Source: Cytidiella melzeri (Eukaryota > Basidiomycota > Agaricomycetes > Polyporales > Irpicaceae). Taken from it: 23,083 nt of DNA. Below the pieces are notes generated by a model that searched no databases, was not told the DNA's origin, and saw nothing but the letters and a program-made list of their open reading frames with translations. How positions within the stretch are numbered: position 1 is the first letter of the stretch; each line of letters opens with the position of its first letter. Location of the stretch: assembly GCA_022592445.1 (NCBI GenBank), contig JABYQR010000525.1:1-23083 (forward strand), written 5' to 3'. Made by a program: the position numbers and the translations under genes. Shown here piece after piece: positions 1 through 8,317 of the stretch.

Positions 1-490
1 CTTGCCTTACCAGGCGACGGTATTATTGGGAATATTTAAGCGCTTATCAGGCGCCTATTCTGGTTCTTATTCTCAGTGCTTATCAATTGATGCGCTGATG
101 TGCCTCCTGTCTCTGATGCGCTGATGCGCTCCTTTCCTTAAATGTGTATAACATGATAGAACTCTCTGGAACCTTGTGGAACATGCTGGAGCTATGATGT
201 CATAGTATAGAGGATTCCATTGGATGATGTCATAGTTCTTAGAACCTTCTGGAAAAGTCTAGCCTTGTCTTAGAACAAGCCAGACAAGTCTAGCCTTGGA
301 GCTGGGTCATGGGGTCAGGTCATGGGGACAACTGCTATTGGTTGATTATTGAAGTGGCACTACTACGGCATAGGGCATGCTTAGTAAGGTAGATTACTTC
401 GCTTACTCATGTAGGTATTAGGGGTCTTAAGGTGGTACCTGGGGTCCTCCCCTTCATGTATATATAGAGGCCCTCCTGAGGGCATATTCC
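1..490. repeat. LTR-like sequence, left part, interrupted by solo LTR A
   Basis: No coding sequence is seen. From about 143 the stretch has the look of a retrotransposon LTR: a TG-start candidate at 143, GGAACAT-type repeats near 170-195, and a TATA box (TATATATAGAGG) at about 459-470 just before solo LTR A. The GGAACAT words resemble the U3 of the gypsy LTR at 18876. The continuation lies at 1277-1414. Bases 1-142 hold only short GATGCGCTGATG repeats and a TTAAGCGCTTATC stretch. Exact LTR ends and a target duplication could not be fixed, so the family is unknown. Confidence 0.4.
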
Positions 491-831
491 TGTCGCGGAG
501 CGACTGCTGCTATGCTGATAATCCTAGAAAGGGAGTGAAGTAGAGAGGAAGGGGGTAGATCTCCAACGACGACAACGAGGTCAAAGTCAATGATGAGCAG
601 GCAAGCAGGCACTGAGGCCGGATACTGGCAGTGGAAATGACGAAGTTAATAAGGTATGATACTAAGTTACATGCAGTAACTCACCTGGCAGTGCAAATGA
701 CGAAGAGGTCAAGATGCAGAACCAGGGAGGGTAAGGGGTACTATATATACTGTGTCTGGGTGGTCTGTGCACCAGTTCCCACACTAGGGACTGGAGTAAC
801 TGTGGGGCTGGAGTAACAATAGAACAATAAG

Positions 832-880
832 GGACCAGGGTAACTGTCAAGGACCTGAGTAACTGTCAAGGACCAGGGTA
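832..880. repeat. 19-bp tandem repeat in solo LTR A
   Basis: Two full units of GGACCTGAGTAACTGTCAA type (832-850, 851-869) and a partial third (870-880). The copy in solo LTR B has four full units plus a partial, so the array has changed in number between copies. Confidence 0.9.
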
Positions 881-1150
881 CATAGAACAATAGGACTAGA
901 ACAATAGACAAATAGAACAATAGTATCAGGAACAATAGAATAATAGGAACTGGGGGAATCCCTAACAATAGACAAAAGACAATAGACGGAAGACAATAGG
1001 ACAATAGGAACTGGGGGAATCCCTGGGGAATCCCTATCAATGGAAGTTGAACAATAGAACAATAGCCTAGGTTGATCTGGAACCGCTCCAGATTGAGTCT
1101 AGGGTTTGGGTCTGGACTATTGATAAATAAGGCAGGATGTCACGTGACCC

Positions 1151-1164
1151 GGGTTAGGGTTAGG
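1151..1164 (+). repeat. Telomere-like motif in solo LTR A
   Basis: GGGTTAGGGTTAGG, two units of the TTAGGG telomere repeat common in fungi. The same 14 bases occur at 6769-6782 in solo LTR B, so it belongs to the LTR and is not a telomere or a healed break. Confidence 0.85.
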
Positions 1165-1276
1165 TCCGGTAACACTCCTAGCCGGAAAATAAGCGCTCTA
1201 GATAGGCGCCTAAGGCTGTAAACTGGTGACATTATTGGAAAAATCCGGTCTCTGTTGGACTATCCATGTCAATCCC

Positions 1277-1414
1277 CTCAGTCTTATCCACTCTGTTGAT
1301 CAAGGACTACTCTGTACTCTCCAGTACTTTGCTCACCACACCTCCTACTCTCTATCTCATTATCTTCCCATCAAGTTTAACACTTATCTGGTGAGTGTAA
1401 CCTTAACTGTTACA
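1277..1414. repeat. LTR-like sequence, right part (continues from 490)
   Basis: Continuation of the sequence cut by solo LTR A. It would be the transcribed leader (R/U5) downstream of the TATA box at 459-470, and could end in ...CTGTTACA at 1414. It is C/T-rich with no coding frame. The end point is a guess from the CA terminus; I found no matching target duplication. Confidence 0.35.
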
Positions 1415-1470
1415 CTAAGACACACGAGTGAAGTGAGTTAATCCAGGTGCGAAAGAGAAAGAGCACGATG
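1415..1470. repeat. Dispersed repeat R1, copy 1 (internally deleted)
   Basis: Begins CTAAGACACACGAG and ends AAGAGAAAGAGCACGATG. Copy 2 at 3136-3250 shares both ends but has roughly 55 more bases in the middle, so copy 1 has an internal deletion. No frame is conserved. Identity unknown, probably part of an LTR element. Confidence 0.7.
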
Positions 1471-2110
1471 ATACGCCCGGAAATTGGCTAGGCGCGGAGA
1501 CCCGGCAGCAGCCCGCCATTTGCGCGGCCCGCGTCATCCTGAGCCGCAAGTCCCTCCACTTTCCCAGCGTCACGGGCACGAGGAGTTCACCGAGGTCACG
1601 AGGAGTTCACCGAGGATCCGAGGACTTGACAGGGAGCAACGCGCCGGAAACATCCGGGGCCGAGGAATCGCACTGAACTCTGACTCATAGACACGCCCCT
1701 TTTGCATTGGAGCATGGGCCGGCCAGCCACCAAGAATTTCGGACGTGGGTCGGACCAACGGTAGAAGAAACTTGACGCGCGAACCCCGTTTCAGGAAGAC
1801 TCCTATCACACCACGCTGTGCAACTCCGGGACAGCGCCTCATCACCTGCTCGCGACGGTTGGCGCCTCTTCAGCGCAAGGGCGCACGCCGCTACTCCGCG
1901 TCGACCAACGCTGTGTCCCGCCGGGTGTCGACTCGCTGGACATTTTGTCTCAGCAGACGGAAGTATTCTGCCACCCTGTTTCCTTGCTCTCGCGTTTTGG
2001 TTTAAGACATAGAAGGAAAGGTTTAGGAGAGGGTCTTTAGGGTATATAAAAAGGTGTTGTTTGTACTTTGTAAAAATCAATCAATCCCCACCCCAGTTTC
2101 CAGAGTTCAC
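1471..2110 (+). repeat. Probable LTR/promoter region of an unclassified retroelement
   Basis: GC-rich stretch ending in a clear TATA box (TATATAAA, 2043-2050), followed by an untranslated C/T-rich leader and the ORF at 2201. This is the usual LTR-leader-ORF order. It contains the 20-bp tandem duplication at 1577-1616. No second LTR copy and no pol are present in the window, so the element is either truncated or wrongly inferred. Confidence 0.4.
1577..1616 (+). repeat. 20-bp perfect tandem duplication
   Basis: CACGAGGAGTTCACCGAGGT occurs twice in a row (1577-1596 and 1597-1616), with only the last base differing in the second copy. Looks like a recent replication slippage. Confidence 0.9.
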
Positions 2111-2200
2111 TTTACGCTTTGCGTTCGCGTCGAGGGAGTCTCTTCGCGCCCATAGCTGTAGCTTCTTCTGCGTTGTCTCACTGCAACCTCTTCCACGTTT

Positions 2201-2728
2201 ATGTCCGCTGTGTCTACCAACAACAACCCGCCTCGAGTCTGCCGTTATTGTCCCACTGTTCCCCACCTACCCGACGGTCGCTGCCCTTACCGCCCGAGCC
2301 CGCGCGAGGTTCTACGCCGTTATCCCATCATCCCCGCGCCCACGCCGCCGCCAGAACCCTCAGCAGCGCCTACAGTCTCCCCTGAGAGATCAACTCCTAA
2401 ATCACCCTCGCCAGCGTTGTCCGTCGCCTCCGTCGCGGACTCGCTTGATAACTGCTCCTATTGCGACACTCAGAGCAACCACCCAATTCCCCTACGTTCA
2501 GGACCTTTCGTCCCGCTCGACTGTGATCGCCCGCGCGCGCCGCACCCAGATTGCTGGCTATCTCCAGACTTTGAAGGCAAGGATCACGAGTGCGAACTAG
2601 TGCAGTTCAATCTTACTAGCTCTACCAACGTCGTCGTTGGCCACGCATTCGCCTGTAATACGCATCGCCGCTCGGGAGGTGTTGTTCTACACTACCGCCC
2701 CCGCGCGCAGTCAGCAGAGTCCAATTGA
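2201..2728 (+). CDS. Hypothetical cysteine-rich, proline-rich protein (175 aa)
   Basis: An ATG at 2201 opens a 175-residue frame ending at 2728. I do not recognise a family. The N-terminus holds a CRYC...C cluster (residues about 13-27), followed by a Pro/Ser-rich linker (about 45-80) and a second CSYC...H cluster (about 87-96), then more Cys and His near the C-terminus (DCW, HEC, ACNTH). Such paired CxxC motifs could bind zinc, but spacing fits no standard zinc finger. It lies about 150 bp downstream of a TATA box in LTR-like sequence, so a leader or gag-like ORF of a retroelement is the most likely role. An overlapping frame (2061-2600) is open over much of the same stretch, which weakens the call. 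Confidence 0.35.
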   Translation: MSAVSTNNNPPRVCRYCPTVPHLPDGRCPYRPSPREVLRRYPIIPAPTPPPEPSAAPTVSPERSTPKSPSPALSVASVADSLDNCSYCDTQSNHPIPLRSGPFVPLDCDRPRAPHPDCWLSPDFEGKDHECELVQFNLTSSTNVVVGHAFACNTHRRSGGVVLHYRPRAQSAESN

Positions 2729-3135
2729 CGGCGATCTCACATAGTCTTCCGCTGCGACCCGCGCGCCATTAGTTTATCTTTCTCTTACGTTTCCTTTCGG
2801 CTTTGTTATACTGCGTTTGCTTTTTAACTGTGTTATTTTACTGCGTTGCGTTTCACCTTCACTGCATCGAGCTTACTGCGTTCGCTTTCGCTGCGCCCGC
2901 GTTTTACAGCGACTACTTCATCTTCACCAGCAACCGCATTTTGTGTTCGAGATTCATATTGCGCCTGCGTTTATCTTCTGCGTCCCTCCGCGCGCCGTTT
3001 TCCTACAAGTCGCGACATCTCCCGCGTGTTCTCTTGGAGCCGCGCTATAACACTTTCGCTTTCACCGCGCCGACTTGCCTTTTACCCGCGATACGCGTGG
3101 TAGTTGCCCACCTAGCTCCCTGCGCATAATGACTG
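2729..3135. other. Pyrimidine-rich stretch, no gene seen
   Basis: Repeated degenerate words of the ACTGCGTTCGCTTTCGC type (about 2838-2905), resembling the leader at 2110-2135. Several overlapping frames are open only because the stretch is rich in C and T. No conserved protein, tRNA or repeat boundary could be supported. Confidence 0.5.
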
Positions 3136-3250
3136 TACCTAAGACACACGAGCAGAGCGAGTTAACTACAGGTACAGGCTGTGAGCATATTGCATATGTG
3201 AAGGACAACAAAGTATACTCACTCCAGGTGCAAAAGAGAAAGAGCACGAT
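3136..3250. repeat. Dispersed repeat R1, copy 2 (longer copy)
   Basis: Shares CTAAGACACACGAG at its start and AGAGAAAGAGCACGATG at its end with copy 1 (1415-1470), plus a central part missing from copy 1. It leads directly into a TATA box at 3276, so it may be the U3 part of an LTR. Confidence 0.7.
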
Positions 3251-3275
3251 GGAGTGTCAGGAGCGGGGGTGAAGG

Positions 3276-3426
3276 TATATAAGACAGAGCCCTCAGGCAA
3301 CCCAAACAGGAAATCTGTGATACAGATGTGTCCGCGTGAAGAAAGAACAATAGAGCGACCATCTACGGAAAAGAAAAGAGAGTCCGGTAACTACAAGTCC
3401 GTGAGCCAGAGCTGAAAAGCCATTAG
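3276..3426 (+). promoter_or_regulatory. TATA box and leader of an LTR-like promoter next to the G-alpha fragment
   Basis: TATATAAG at 3276-3283 is followed about 70 bp on by AGAACAATAG (3344-3353), the same arrangement as in the solo LTRs of this window. The stretch runs up to the first recognisable G-alpha codon at 3427, so the 5' break of that gene coincides with this element. Whether it drives transcription is not shown. Confidence 0.45.
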
Positions 3427-4190
3427 AAGAGCGAGCGGCGGAAGTGGATCCACTGCTTCCAGGACGTGACGAGTATTCTGTTTTTGGTCAGCTTGAGTGG
3501 GTACAATCAATGTCTGATTGAGGACGAGGACATGGTGAGTGCCCGAACTTGTTCGGCTCATCTTGCCATCAGCTGATTAATCGGTACCTACAGAACCAAA
3601 TGCAAGATGCAATGACCATCTGGGACTCAATATGCCATTCACAGTGGTTTAAACAGACATCGATTGTATTTATATTCCGTGCATTCCCGATTATTAGGTT
3701 ACTGAACCGTTTGCTTCTTCAACAGATTGTGTGCCTCAATAAGGATGATCTGTTCCAATTAAAAATACCACATTCCAACATCAAGAACTTCCACCCTGTA
3801 CGTCGCAGACATGGGGAGGCATGCGCTCCTGGGAGACAGAGTGACTGACTTGTGTGTGCTCTTCACAGGACTTTGACAGTGAGGCAAAAGACGTTTGCGC
3901 CGGTCGTAATTACTTCAGAAAATGTTTCGCAAGCCTTGCGCAGAAAGTGAATCAGAAGGAGCGTGAGATATACATTCAGTGTGTCTGTTCTCTGACCTGG
4001 GGTATCCAATGGTCCGCGACCGCCGCTCATATCAATGGCTGCGGTCCGCTCTACTGACATATCCTTTCAAAGCATCACCACCGCCACAGACACTGCCATG
4101 CTTCGAGTGGTCATGGCTGCAGTTGAAGGTATGTGTGAATCAGAGATGCCCTGTCTGATGAAATTTGACCATGTTTCATCCACAGAGTGA
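3427..4190 (+). pseudogene. G-protein alpha subunit, 5'- and 3'-truncated gene fragment with introns
   Basis: Heterotrimeric G-protein alpha subunits bind GTP and relay receptor signals at the plasma membrane. Proposed exons are 3427-3534, 3594-3665, 3726-3797, 3869-3978, 4073-4128 and 4186-4190, with GT donors and AG acceptors. The reading opens with [11 protein letters not shown], the stretch right after the family's DVGGQ switch II motif, then [32 protein letters not shown], the base-recognition motif LNKDDLF (NKxD) and TTATDTAM (the TCAT-type box). There are no frameshifts or stops. Missing are the P-loop, switch I and DVGGQ, and the C-terminal receptor-binding helix: the last intron (57 bp, itself open in frame) is followed at once by TGA at 4188-4190. 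An LTR-like promoter abuts the 5' break. It cannot bind GTP as it stands. The gene identity is firm; whether more exons exist elsewhere is unknown. Confidence 0.88.
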
Positions 4191-4896
4191 GTCTTTCCAT
4201 TTCTTTTGCCAAGCTCCCACCCCATTGGTTTTTGTCTTGCTTGTGCCGCAACACCCCACGCTCAACATTTGCGATTCTGTTGCATCCCCAACTCTCAGCA
4301 TTGTCCTTCGTCAAAGTCTCGAGGATGCCGCTTTGATATAGTGTTATATCATTCCGGGCTACGGTCAGCACAAAGGCCATTCAACTCAGCAATCCTTGGT
4401 TGTACATTATTACAAATATGCATTGTTGCGTCACCTTCATTTCTTCTTCGCATTCGCTGTCGCAGGTTTATCATTCTTGTTGAACCTTATGGAATTACTG
4501 TTCCTGTAATCATTTTTTCTTTCCTTCCATTCTTATCATCTTGCACTCTCGGTTGGTGTAATCGTTTGATCATGCAAAAACTCATTGTCTCTTTTCATGA
4601 TGCGCCGCCTCCGCCTCCTCACCCTCACCCCTGCCGATTCCTGGCATCAATGCAATGTTTAAAAAACCCCAACTCCCAATCCTCGCACAAAAAAAATTTT
4701 AATCCCAAACTGTTGCCATCTGATCTCCAGTACCCTCATTAGTAAAAATGTAAGTCACAGGCCATATACACGTCCGAAAAACTCGGCGCAATTTTGCGAA
4801 GAGGTTTCCAGGGCTTTTCTTGTTTTCTTTTGTCACAAGATCTACATAAAGCGTGCTGACTACTTTATTGTTACCCCTGTTTTATATCTTATCCAG
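4191..4896. other. No gene seen downstream of the G-alpha fragment
   Basis: AT- and pyrimidine-rich sequence with an A-run near 4689-4697. A 178-codon frame (4206-4742) crosses it, but it is rich in Ser/Pro/Cys with no domain pattern, and I do not believe it codes. No intact repeat boundary was found. Confidence 0.5.
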
Positions 4897-5028
4897 ATTT
4901 GCGAGGTCGTGCTGTGACGCAAGGCGGGTGCTGTGTTGCCTGACGGACATAAAACGACCCAGTTTTGGGAGCCCGACGGTGAAGCACCGACGCTGTGTGT
5001 TATTGCCCGTACCGGCTCCAAGAGGTAA
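4897..5028 (+). pseudogene. Possible 3'-terminal exon remnant of an unidentified gene
   Basis: A pyrimidine-rich tract ending in ATCCAG (to 4896) looks like a splice acceptor. The following frame reads as protein-like (DGHKTTQFWEPDGEAPTLC) and ends at TAA 5026-5028, but contains a TGA at 4915-4917, which could be a mutated CGA. I do not recognise a family. This rests only on protein-like composition and the acceptor, so it may be chance. Confidence 0.2.
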
Positions 5029-5539
5029 CTATGGTCAAGCGACCCGCTTGTCCTCCACCCCCAAGACCCAAAAACAAAAACAAACAACATACCCATGGAC
5101 CTTGTCGCTTGCTGTGTCTGCCATGTAATCCTCTCTGTCTTTGTTACTGATCCCTGTTGTTGTCTTACCGTCCATGCCACCTACCTACATCCCGCATCTC
5201 GTCACTTGTGCCTCTTCTGTTTTGATTTTATTTCTCGCTTGCTCATCGTTTGTAGAAAACCTCAGCTGAGGTTGTATGAGATATAATCTCCCTCTCCTGT
5301 CTCTCTCAAGTCAAACGAACTCTTTTTTTTTTCACGGATTAAACCCACTCAACGACACTTTTTTCTTTATGTCCTTGCGCTCCCTGGATTTATTGTTTGT
5401 TTTATGTATGCATCTGGTGTTGTAGCATCAGCGGTAGAGCGGATTCAACCATCTCGTGCATAACTCGTTAACGCACATCCCACAGATTCACCACCTCCAG
5501 GCAAAATTGTCTCTTCGACTCAGACACGTTTGACGTGTT
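5029..5539. other. No gene seen upstream of the LINE fragment
   Basis: T/C-rich sequence with poly-T runs (about 5322-5330). No frame gives a recognisable protein. A tRNA-like word at about 5428-5460 was examined and rejected. Confidence 0.5.
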
Positions 5540-5875
5540 CCAAACTCCATCCTTTGCTCACTGCTACTCTTCTTTGTCGATGATGGCACCCTGGCTATCT
5601 CCTCCGACTCTCCAGTACAAATGTTTTTCTTCTCAACCACCTATACTGTTGCATCGCTGAAACATTCGAACACATTGGCATCATCCTCAAAATTGACAAG
5701 TTCAAATTGGCTCATTTTCCTCTCGCAAAATACCATGGCCCTCTTCCATCCCTCACAGTCTTCGCCAACAACCTCTCTGTAACGCTTTCTCCCAAGCGCA
5801 TTTGGCGCTATCTCGGTTTCTTCTTTGACTCTCAACTCAAGTTTTAATACCACGTCCGTTTCTACGCCACTAAGG
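5540..5875 (+). mobile_element. LINE fragment 1: reverse transcriptase palm, 5'-truncated
   Basis: Non-LTR retrotransposon reverse transcriptase copies element RNA at a nicked target. The catalytic FVDD motif (followed by GTLAIS) is at 5573-5584. After a frameshift near 5610-5640 the frame continues with CCIAETFEHIGIILKIDKF and then RIWRYLGFFFDSQLKF, which is the conserved WRYLGF block of Agaricomycete LINEs. A TAA at 5845-5847 breaks the frame. No endonuclease or RT N-terminus is found upstream, so the copy is 5'-truncated, as is usual for LINEs. The frame runs into the copia insertion exactly at codon 'ACT AAG G', and resumes at 16819 after the duplicated TAAGG. The three fragments are one element. 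Confidence 0.85.
5871..5875. repeat. Target-site duplication of copia element, left copy
   Basis: TAAGG, identical to 16819-16823 on the other side of the copia element. Confidence 0.93.
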
Positions 5876-6045
5876 TGTTAGAAGGCTATGAAAGTAGAGG
5901 AAACTGTTGAGAGAGCAAGACTGAGAGGTATCACACAGTGGGAGTTGGGGATAAAAAGTGTGTATCGTTGCATTGATCAGAGTAAGTCTTATATACGGTA
6001 ACTACGGCACTCGTACGTTAAGCGCCTAATTAATATAGTCAAACA
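5876..6045 (-). repeat. Copia 3' LTR (170 bp)
   Basis: TG...CA ends, with the LTR-proximal polypurine tract next to it. TATATAAG on the minus strand (5988-5995) is the promoter TATA box. About 90% identical by eye to the 5' LTR at 16649-16818. Confidence 0.95.
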
Positions 6046-6054
6046 CTCCCCTTC
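6046..6054 (-). other. Copia polypurine tract
   Basis: GAAGGGGAG on the minus strand, directly next to the 3' LTR. This is the place and composition of the plus-strand primer of LTR elements. Confidence 0.85.
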
Positions 6055-6144
6055 AAGCACGAATATGAAGTAGTTCATTGAAGTGCTTGAGGTTTTTGAG
6101 AGGTAGTGCTTTAGTAAGTGTATCAGCACGTTGATTGTTAGAAG
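6053..6144 (-). pseudogene. Copia pol C-terminus (end of RNase H region)
   Basis: The last roughly 31 codons of copia pol, reading ISSNNQRADTLTKALP and ending in a stop next to the polypurine tract. QRADTLTKAL is the conserved C-terminal copia block. It is separated from the rest of RNase H by solo LTR B: the codons before the insertion read IHHI and those after it SSNNQ, and removing the LTR and one ATATG restores the frame. Confidence 0.92.
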
Positions 6145-6149
6145 ATATG

Positions 6150-6889
6150 TGTCGCGGAGCGACTGCTGTTATGCTGCTAAACCCTAAACAAGGGTGGAAG
6201 AGGGATGATGGTGAAAGAGGAAAGGGATCTCCAACGACGACAGCAAGGTCAGAGTCGATGATAAGCAGGCAAGCAGGCACAGGGGCCGGATACTGGCAGT
6301 GCAAATGACGAAGTTAATATTATCCTTATACTAGGTTACATGGAGTAACTCACCTGGCAGTGCAAATGACGAAGAGGTCAAGATGCAGAACCAGGGAGGG
6401 TAAGGGGTACTATATATACTGGGTCTGGGTGGTCTGTGCACCAGTTCCCACACTAGGGACTGGAGTAACTGTGGGACTGGAGTAACAATAGAACAATAAA
6501 GAACCTGGGTAACTGTCAAGGACCTGAGTAACTGTCAAGGACCTGAGTAACTGTCAAGGACCAGGGTAACTGTCAAGGACCAGGGTACGTAGAACAATAA
6601 TAGGATAAGAACAATAGAACAATAAGACCTGGGGGAATCCCTGGGGAATCCCCATCAATGGAAGAGGAACAATAGAACAATAGCCTAGGTTGATCTGGAA
6701 CCGCTCCAGACTGAGTCTAGGGTTTGGGTCTGGACTATTGATAAATAAGGCAGGATGTCACGTGACCCGGGTTAGGGTTAGGTCCGGTAACACTCCTAGC
6801 CGGAAAATAAGCGCTCTAGATAGGCGCCCAAGGCTGTAAACTTGTGACATTGTTGGAAAAATCCGGTCTCTGTTGGACTATCCATGTCA
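6150..6889. repeat. Solo LTR B (740 bp) inserted in copia RNase H
   Basis: TGTCGCGG...CATGTCA ends and a perfect 5-bp duplication ATATG (6145-6149 and 6890-6894). Collinear with solo LTR A at 491-1271, which fixes the family. TATA box at 6411-6418. It carries four full 19-bp tandem units against two in copy A, fewer AGAACAATAG words, and the same telomere-like 14-mer (6769-6782). The parent internal region is not in the window. It is younger than the copia element it sits in. Confidence 0.95.
6501..6587. repeat. 19-bp tandem repeat in solo LTR B
   Basis: Four full units (6501-6519, 6520-6538, 6539-6557, 6558-6576) and a partial unit, based on GGACCTGAGTAACTGTCAA with variant GGACCAGGG. Expanded relative to copy A. 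Confidence 0.9.
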
Positions 6890-7540
6890 ATATGTGATGA
6901 ATAGTTATATACTTCTTGAGTACACGATTGCTGATGAAATTCTTACAAATCTCGAAGTGTTTAGTTCGTTGCAAATGTTGCTCGTCAGGTGAGCTAACAA
7001 TGGCAATAGTTGATGCACTGTCAGTATACATTTTGACAGGATCCATAGTAAAGTTCAGTAGTTTGTCAATGAGTGCTTTCAAATATATGCCTCAGTTGAC
7101 GCATGTGCTAAGGCATATAGTTTGGCTTCGGTGACGGATAGTGTTACGAGTGAAACACGCTTACTTGACCAAGAGATAAGCGAGTCATTGTATGTGAAGG
7201 TGTAGCCCATTATTGGTTTATTGCTGCATGTAGTCATACCGTCAGAATCAGCGTATCCAACAAGTGAAGTATTAGTAGTAGTTGCTTGGTTTCCTAGGAC
7301 AAGCCAGTAATCGCACGTTCCCTTCAAGTATAGGTAACACTGTTTAGCTGCAGCAAAGTGTTCCTTAGAAGGGTCAGCTAAGTATCGTGCAAGTTGACCA
7401 GTGCAGTATGCAACGTCTGGTCGAGTACAGTCAGCGACATATTGTAAACCACTGACTAAAGACATGTATTGTTTGATAGCGTCAGCGTCCTGACGAGGTT
7501 CTTTCAAGTCACGGGGGGCTAAGTTGTGCTTGTGTATCAT
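6890..7540 (-). pseudogene. Copia RNase H region of pol
   Basis: RNase H removes the RNA strand during reverse transcription. The frame starts with the copia connection region (SGLQYVADCTRPDVAYCTGQ), then the catalytic GYADSDG block with KPIMGYTF, SWSSKRVSLVTLSVTEAKLY (usual SSTEAEY block; the usual second Glu is Lys here), then MYTDSASTIAIV, and HLQRTKHFEICKNFI (the RTKHI block). A stop near 7079 separates two frames, so it is frameshifted. The 3' end is cut by solo LTR B at 6889. Confidence 0.9.
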
Positions 7541-7639
7541 AGGTGTACGGCGTGTATGATCATGGTCAAAGTTGTTTTGTTTGAGTATAGTTTGAACATA
7601 ATCATGTTGGCAAAGCTTGATAACACCAGAGGCTTTGTC

Positions 7640-8317
7640 TTAATCAACCTCCATGCCACGCATCCAGTGGATAGTGCCACTGTTTGTTACCTCGACATGT
7701 TGTCTAAGTGCCATCTCGAATTGTTCAGCGACGACAGAAGTAATAGTACAGAGAGTAATATTGTCGACATGAACAGTGAGTATAAATATTAGTTTTTCCG
7801 CCCTGTAAAGGAAAAAGACAGTGCTATTGTAGTCTGAACGCTTGAGTCCAAGTTGGAAAAGTATATCGCATAGTACCTTGTACCAGCGACGTCCGGCTTG
7901 TTTAAGGCCATAGATAGTTTTGCGTAGTTTAAGTACCCAGCCCTTAGGCAAGTTGGGCAGTAAGTTGCCTGGCGGCGGACGAAGATAAAGATCTTCATCA
8001 TTGTTAATCTTACCGTATAAGTAAGCGGACTTAACATCGAGTTGGTTAATCTCAAAGTGTAGTGAAGCCGCAAGTGTAAGTATGAGTTGCATAGAACTCA
8101 TGTGCGCAACTGGAGCGAACAAGTCGTTTGCATAGTAATCAATACCATTGCGCTGAGAGTATCCTTGCGCAACAAGTCTTGACTTGAGTTTAGTAACTTT
8201 GCCATGTTCGTACTTAGTCTTGTAGACGAAGCGAGAACCAGTAATGTTGGCATTTGGTGGCGGGATACAGTATTTCCAAGTGCCGAGTTGTTCTAGTGTA
8301 TCAACCTCAAGTTTCAT
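7640..8317 (-). pseudogene. Copia reverse transcriptase region of pol
   Basis: Copies the element RNA into cDNA in virus-like particles. Family blocks are seen in order: KLKSRLVAQGYSQRNGIDY (residues about 43-61), FAPVAHMSSMQLILTLAA, NQLDVKSAYLYGKI (usual DVKNAFLNG), LRKTIYGLKQAGRRWY, and the catalytic site, here HVDN instead of YVDD, so the second catalytic Asp is Asn. The frame ends in a stop at 7640-7642, and the rest of pol continues in another frame. The missing Asp alone should inactivate the enzyme. Confidence 0.92.

Larger units (their letters stand above)
491..1271. repeat. Solo LTR A (781 bp), TGTCGCGG...CATGTCA
   Basis: Starts with TG and ends with CA, and is flanked by a near-perfect 5-bp duplication (ATTCC at 486-490, ATCCC at 1272-1276). 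It is collinear over its whole length with solo LTR B at 6150-6889, whose ends are exactly defined by a perfect duplication, so the boundaries are firm. A TATA box (CTATATATAC) lies at 741-750. Internal features are a 19-bp tandem repeat (832-880), many AGAACAATAG words, and a 14-bp telomere-like GGGTTAGGGTTAGG at 1151-1164. No internal region or coding sequence is attached, as expected after LTR-LTR recombination. The orientation is set as + only from the TATA box. Confidence 0.9.

Noticed and set aside
832..1060. Repeated AGAACAATAG and 19-bp units considered as a CRISPR-like array
   Set aside because: Units are directly adjacent with no unique spacers, the context is eukaryotic, and they belong to an LTR.
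662..1062. Minus-strand frames in solo LTR A (Ser/Pro/Leu-rich)
   Set aside because: They read through tandem repeats, differ in copy B, and have no domain; LTR sequence only.
1151..1164. TTAGGG units as a true telomere or chromosome-fusion scar
   Set aside because: Only two units, and the same 14-mer lies at the same place in the other LTR copy.
4206..4742. 178-codon plus-strand frame
   Set aside because: No ATG-linked context or domain pattern; low-complexity Ser/Pro/Cys composition in AT-rich intergenic sequence.
5428..5460. tRNA-like words AGCGGTAGAGC and GGATTCAACC
   Set aside because: The spacing is too short for A and B boxes and no cloverleaf can be formed, so neither a tRNA nor a SINE is supported.
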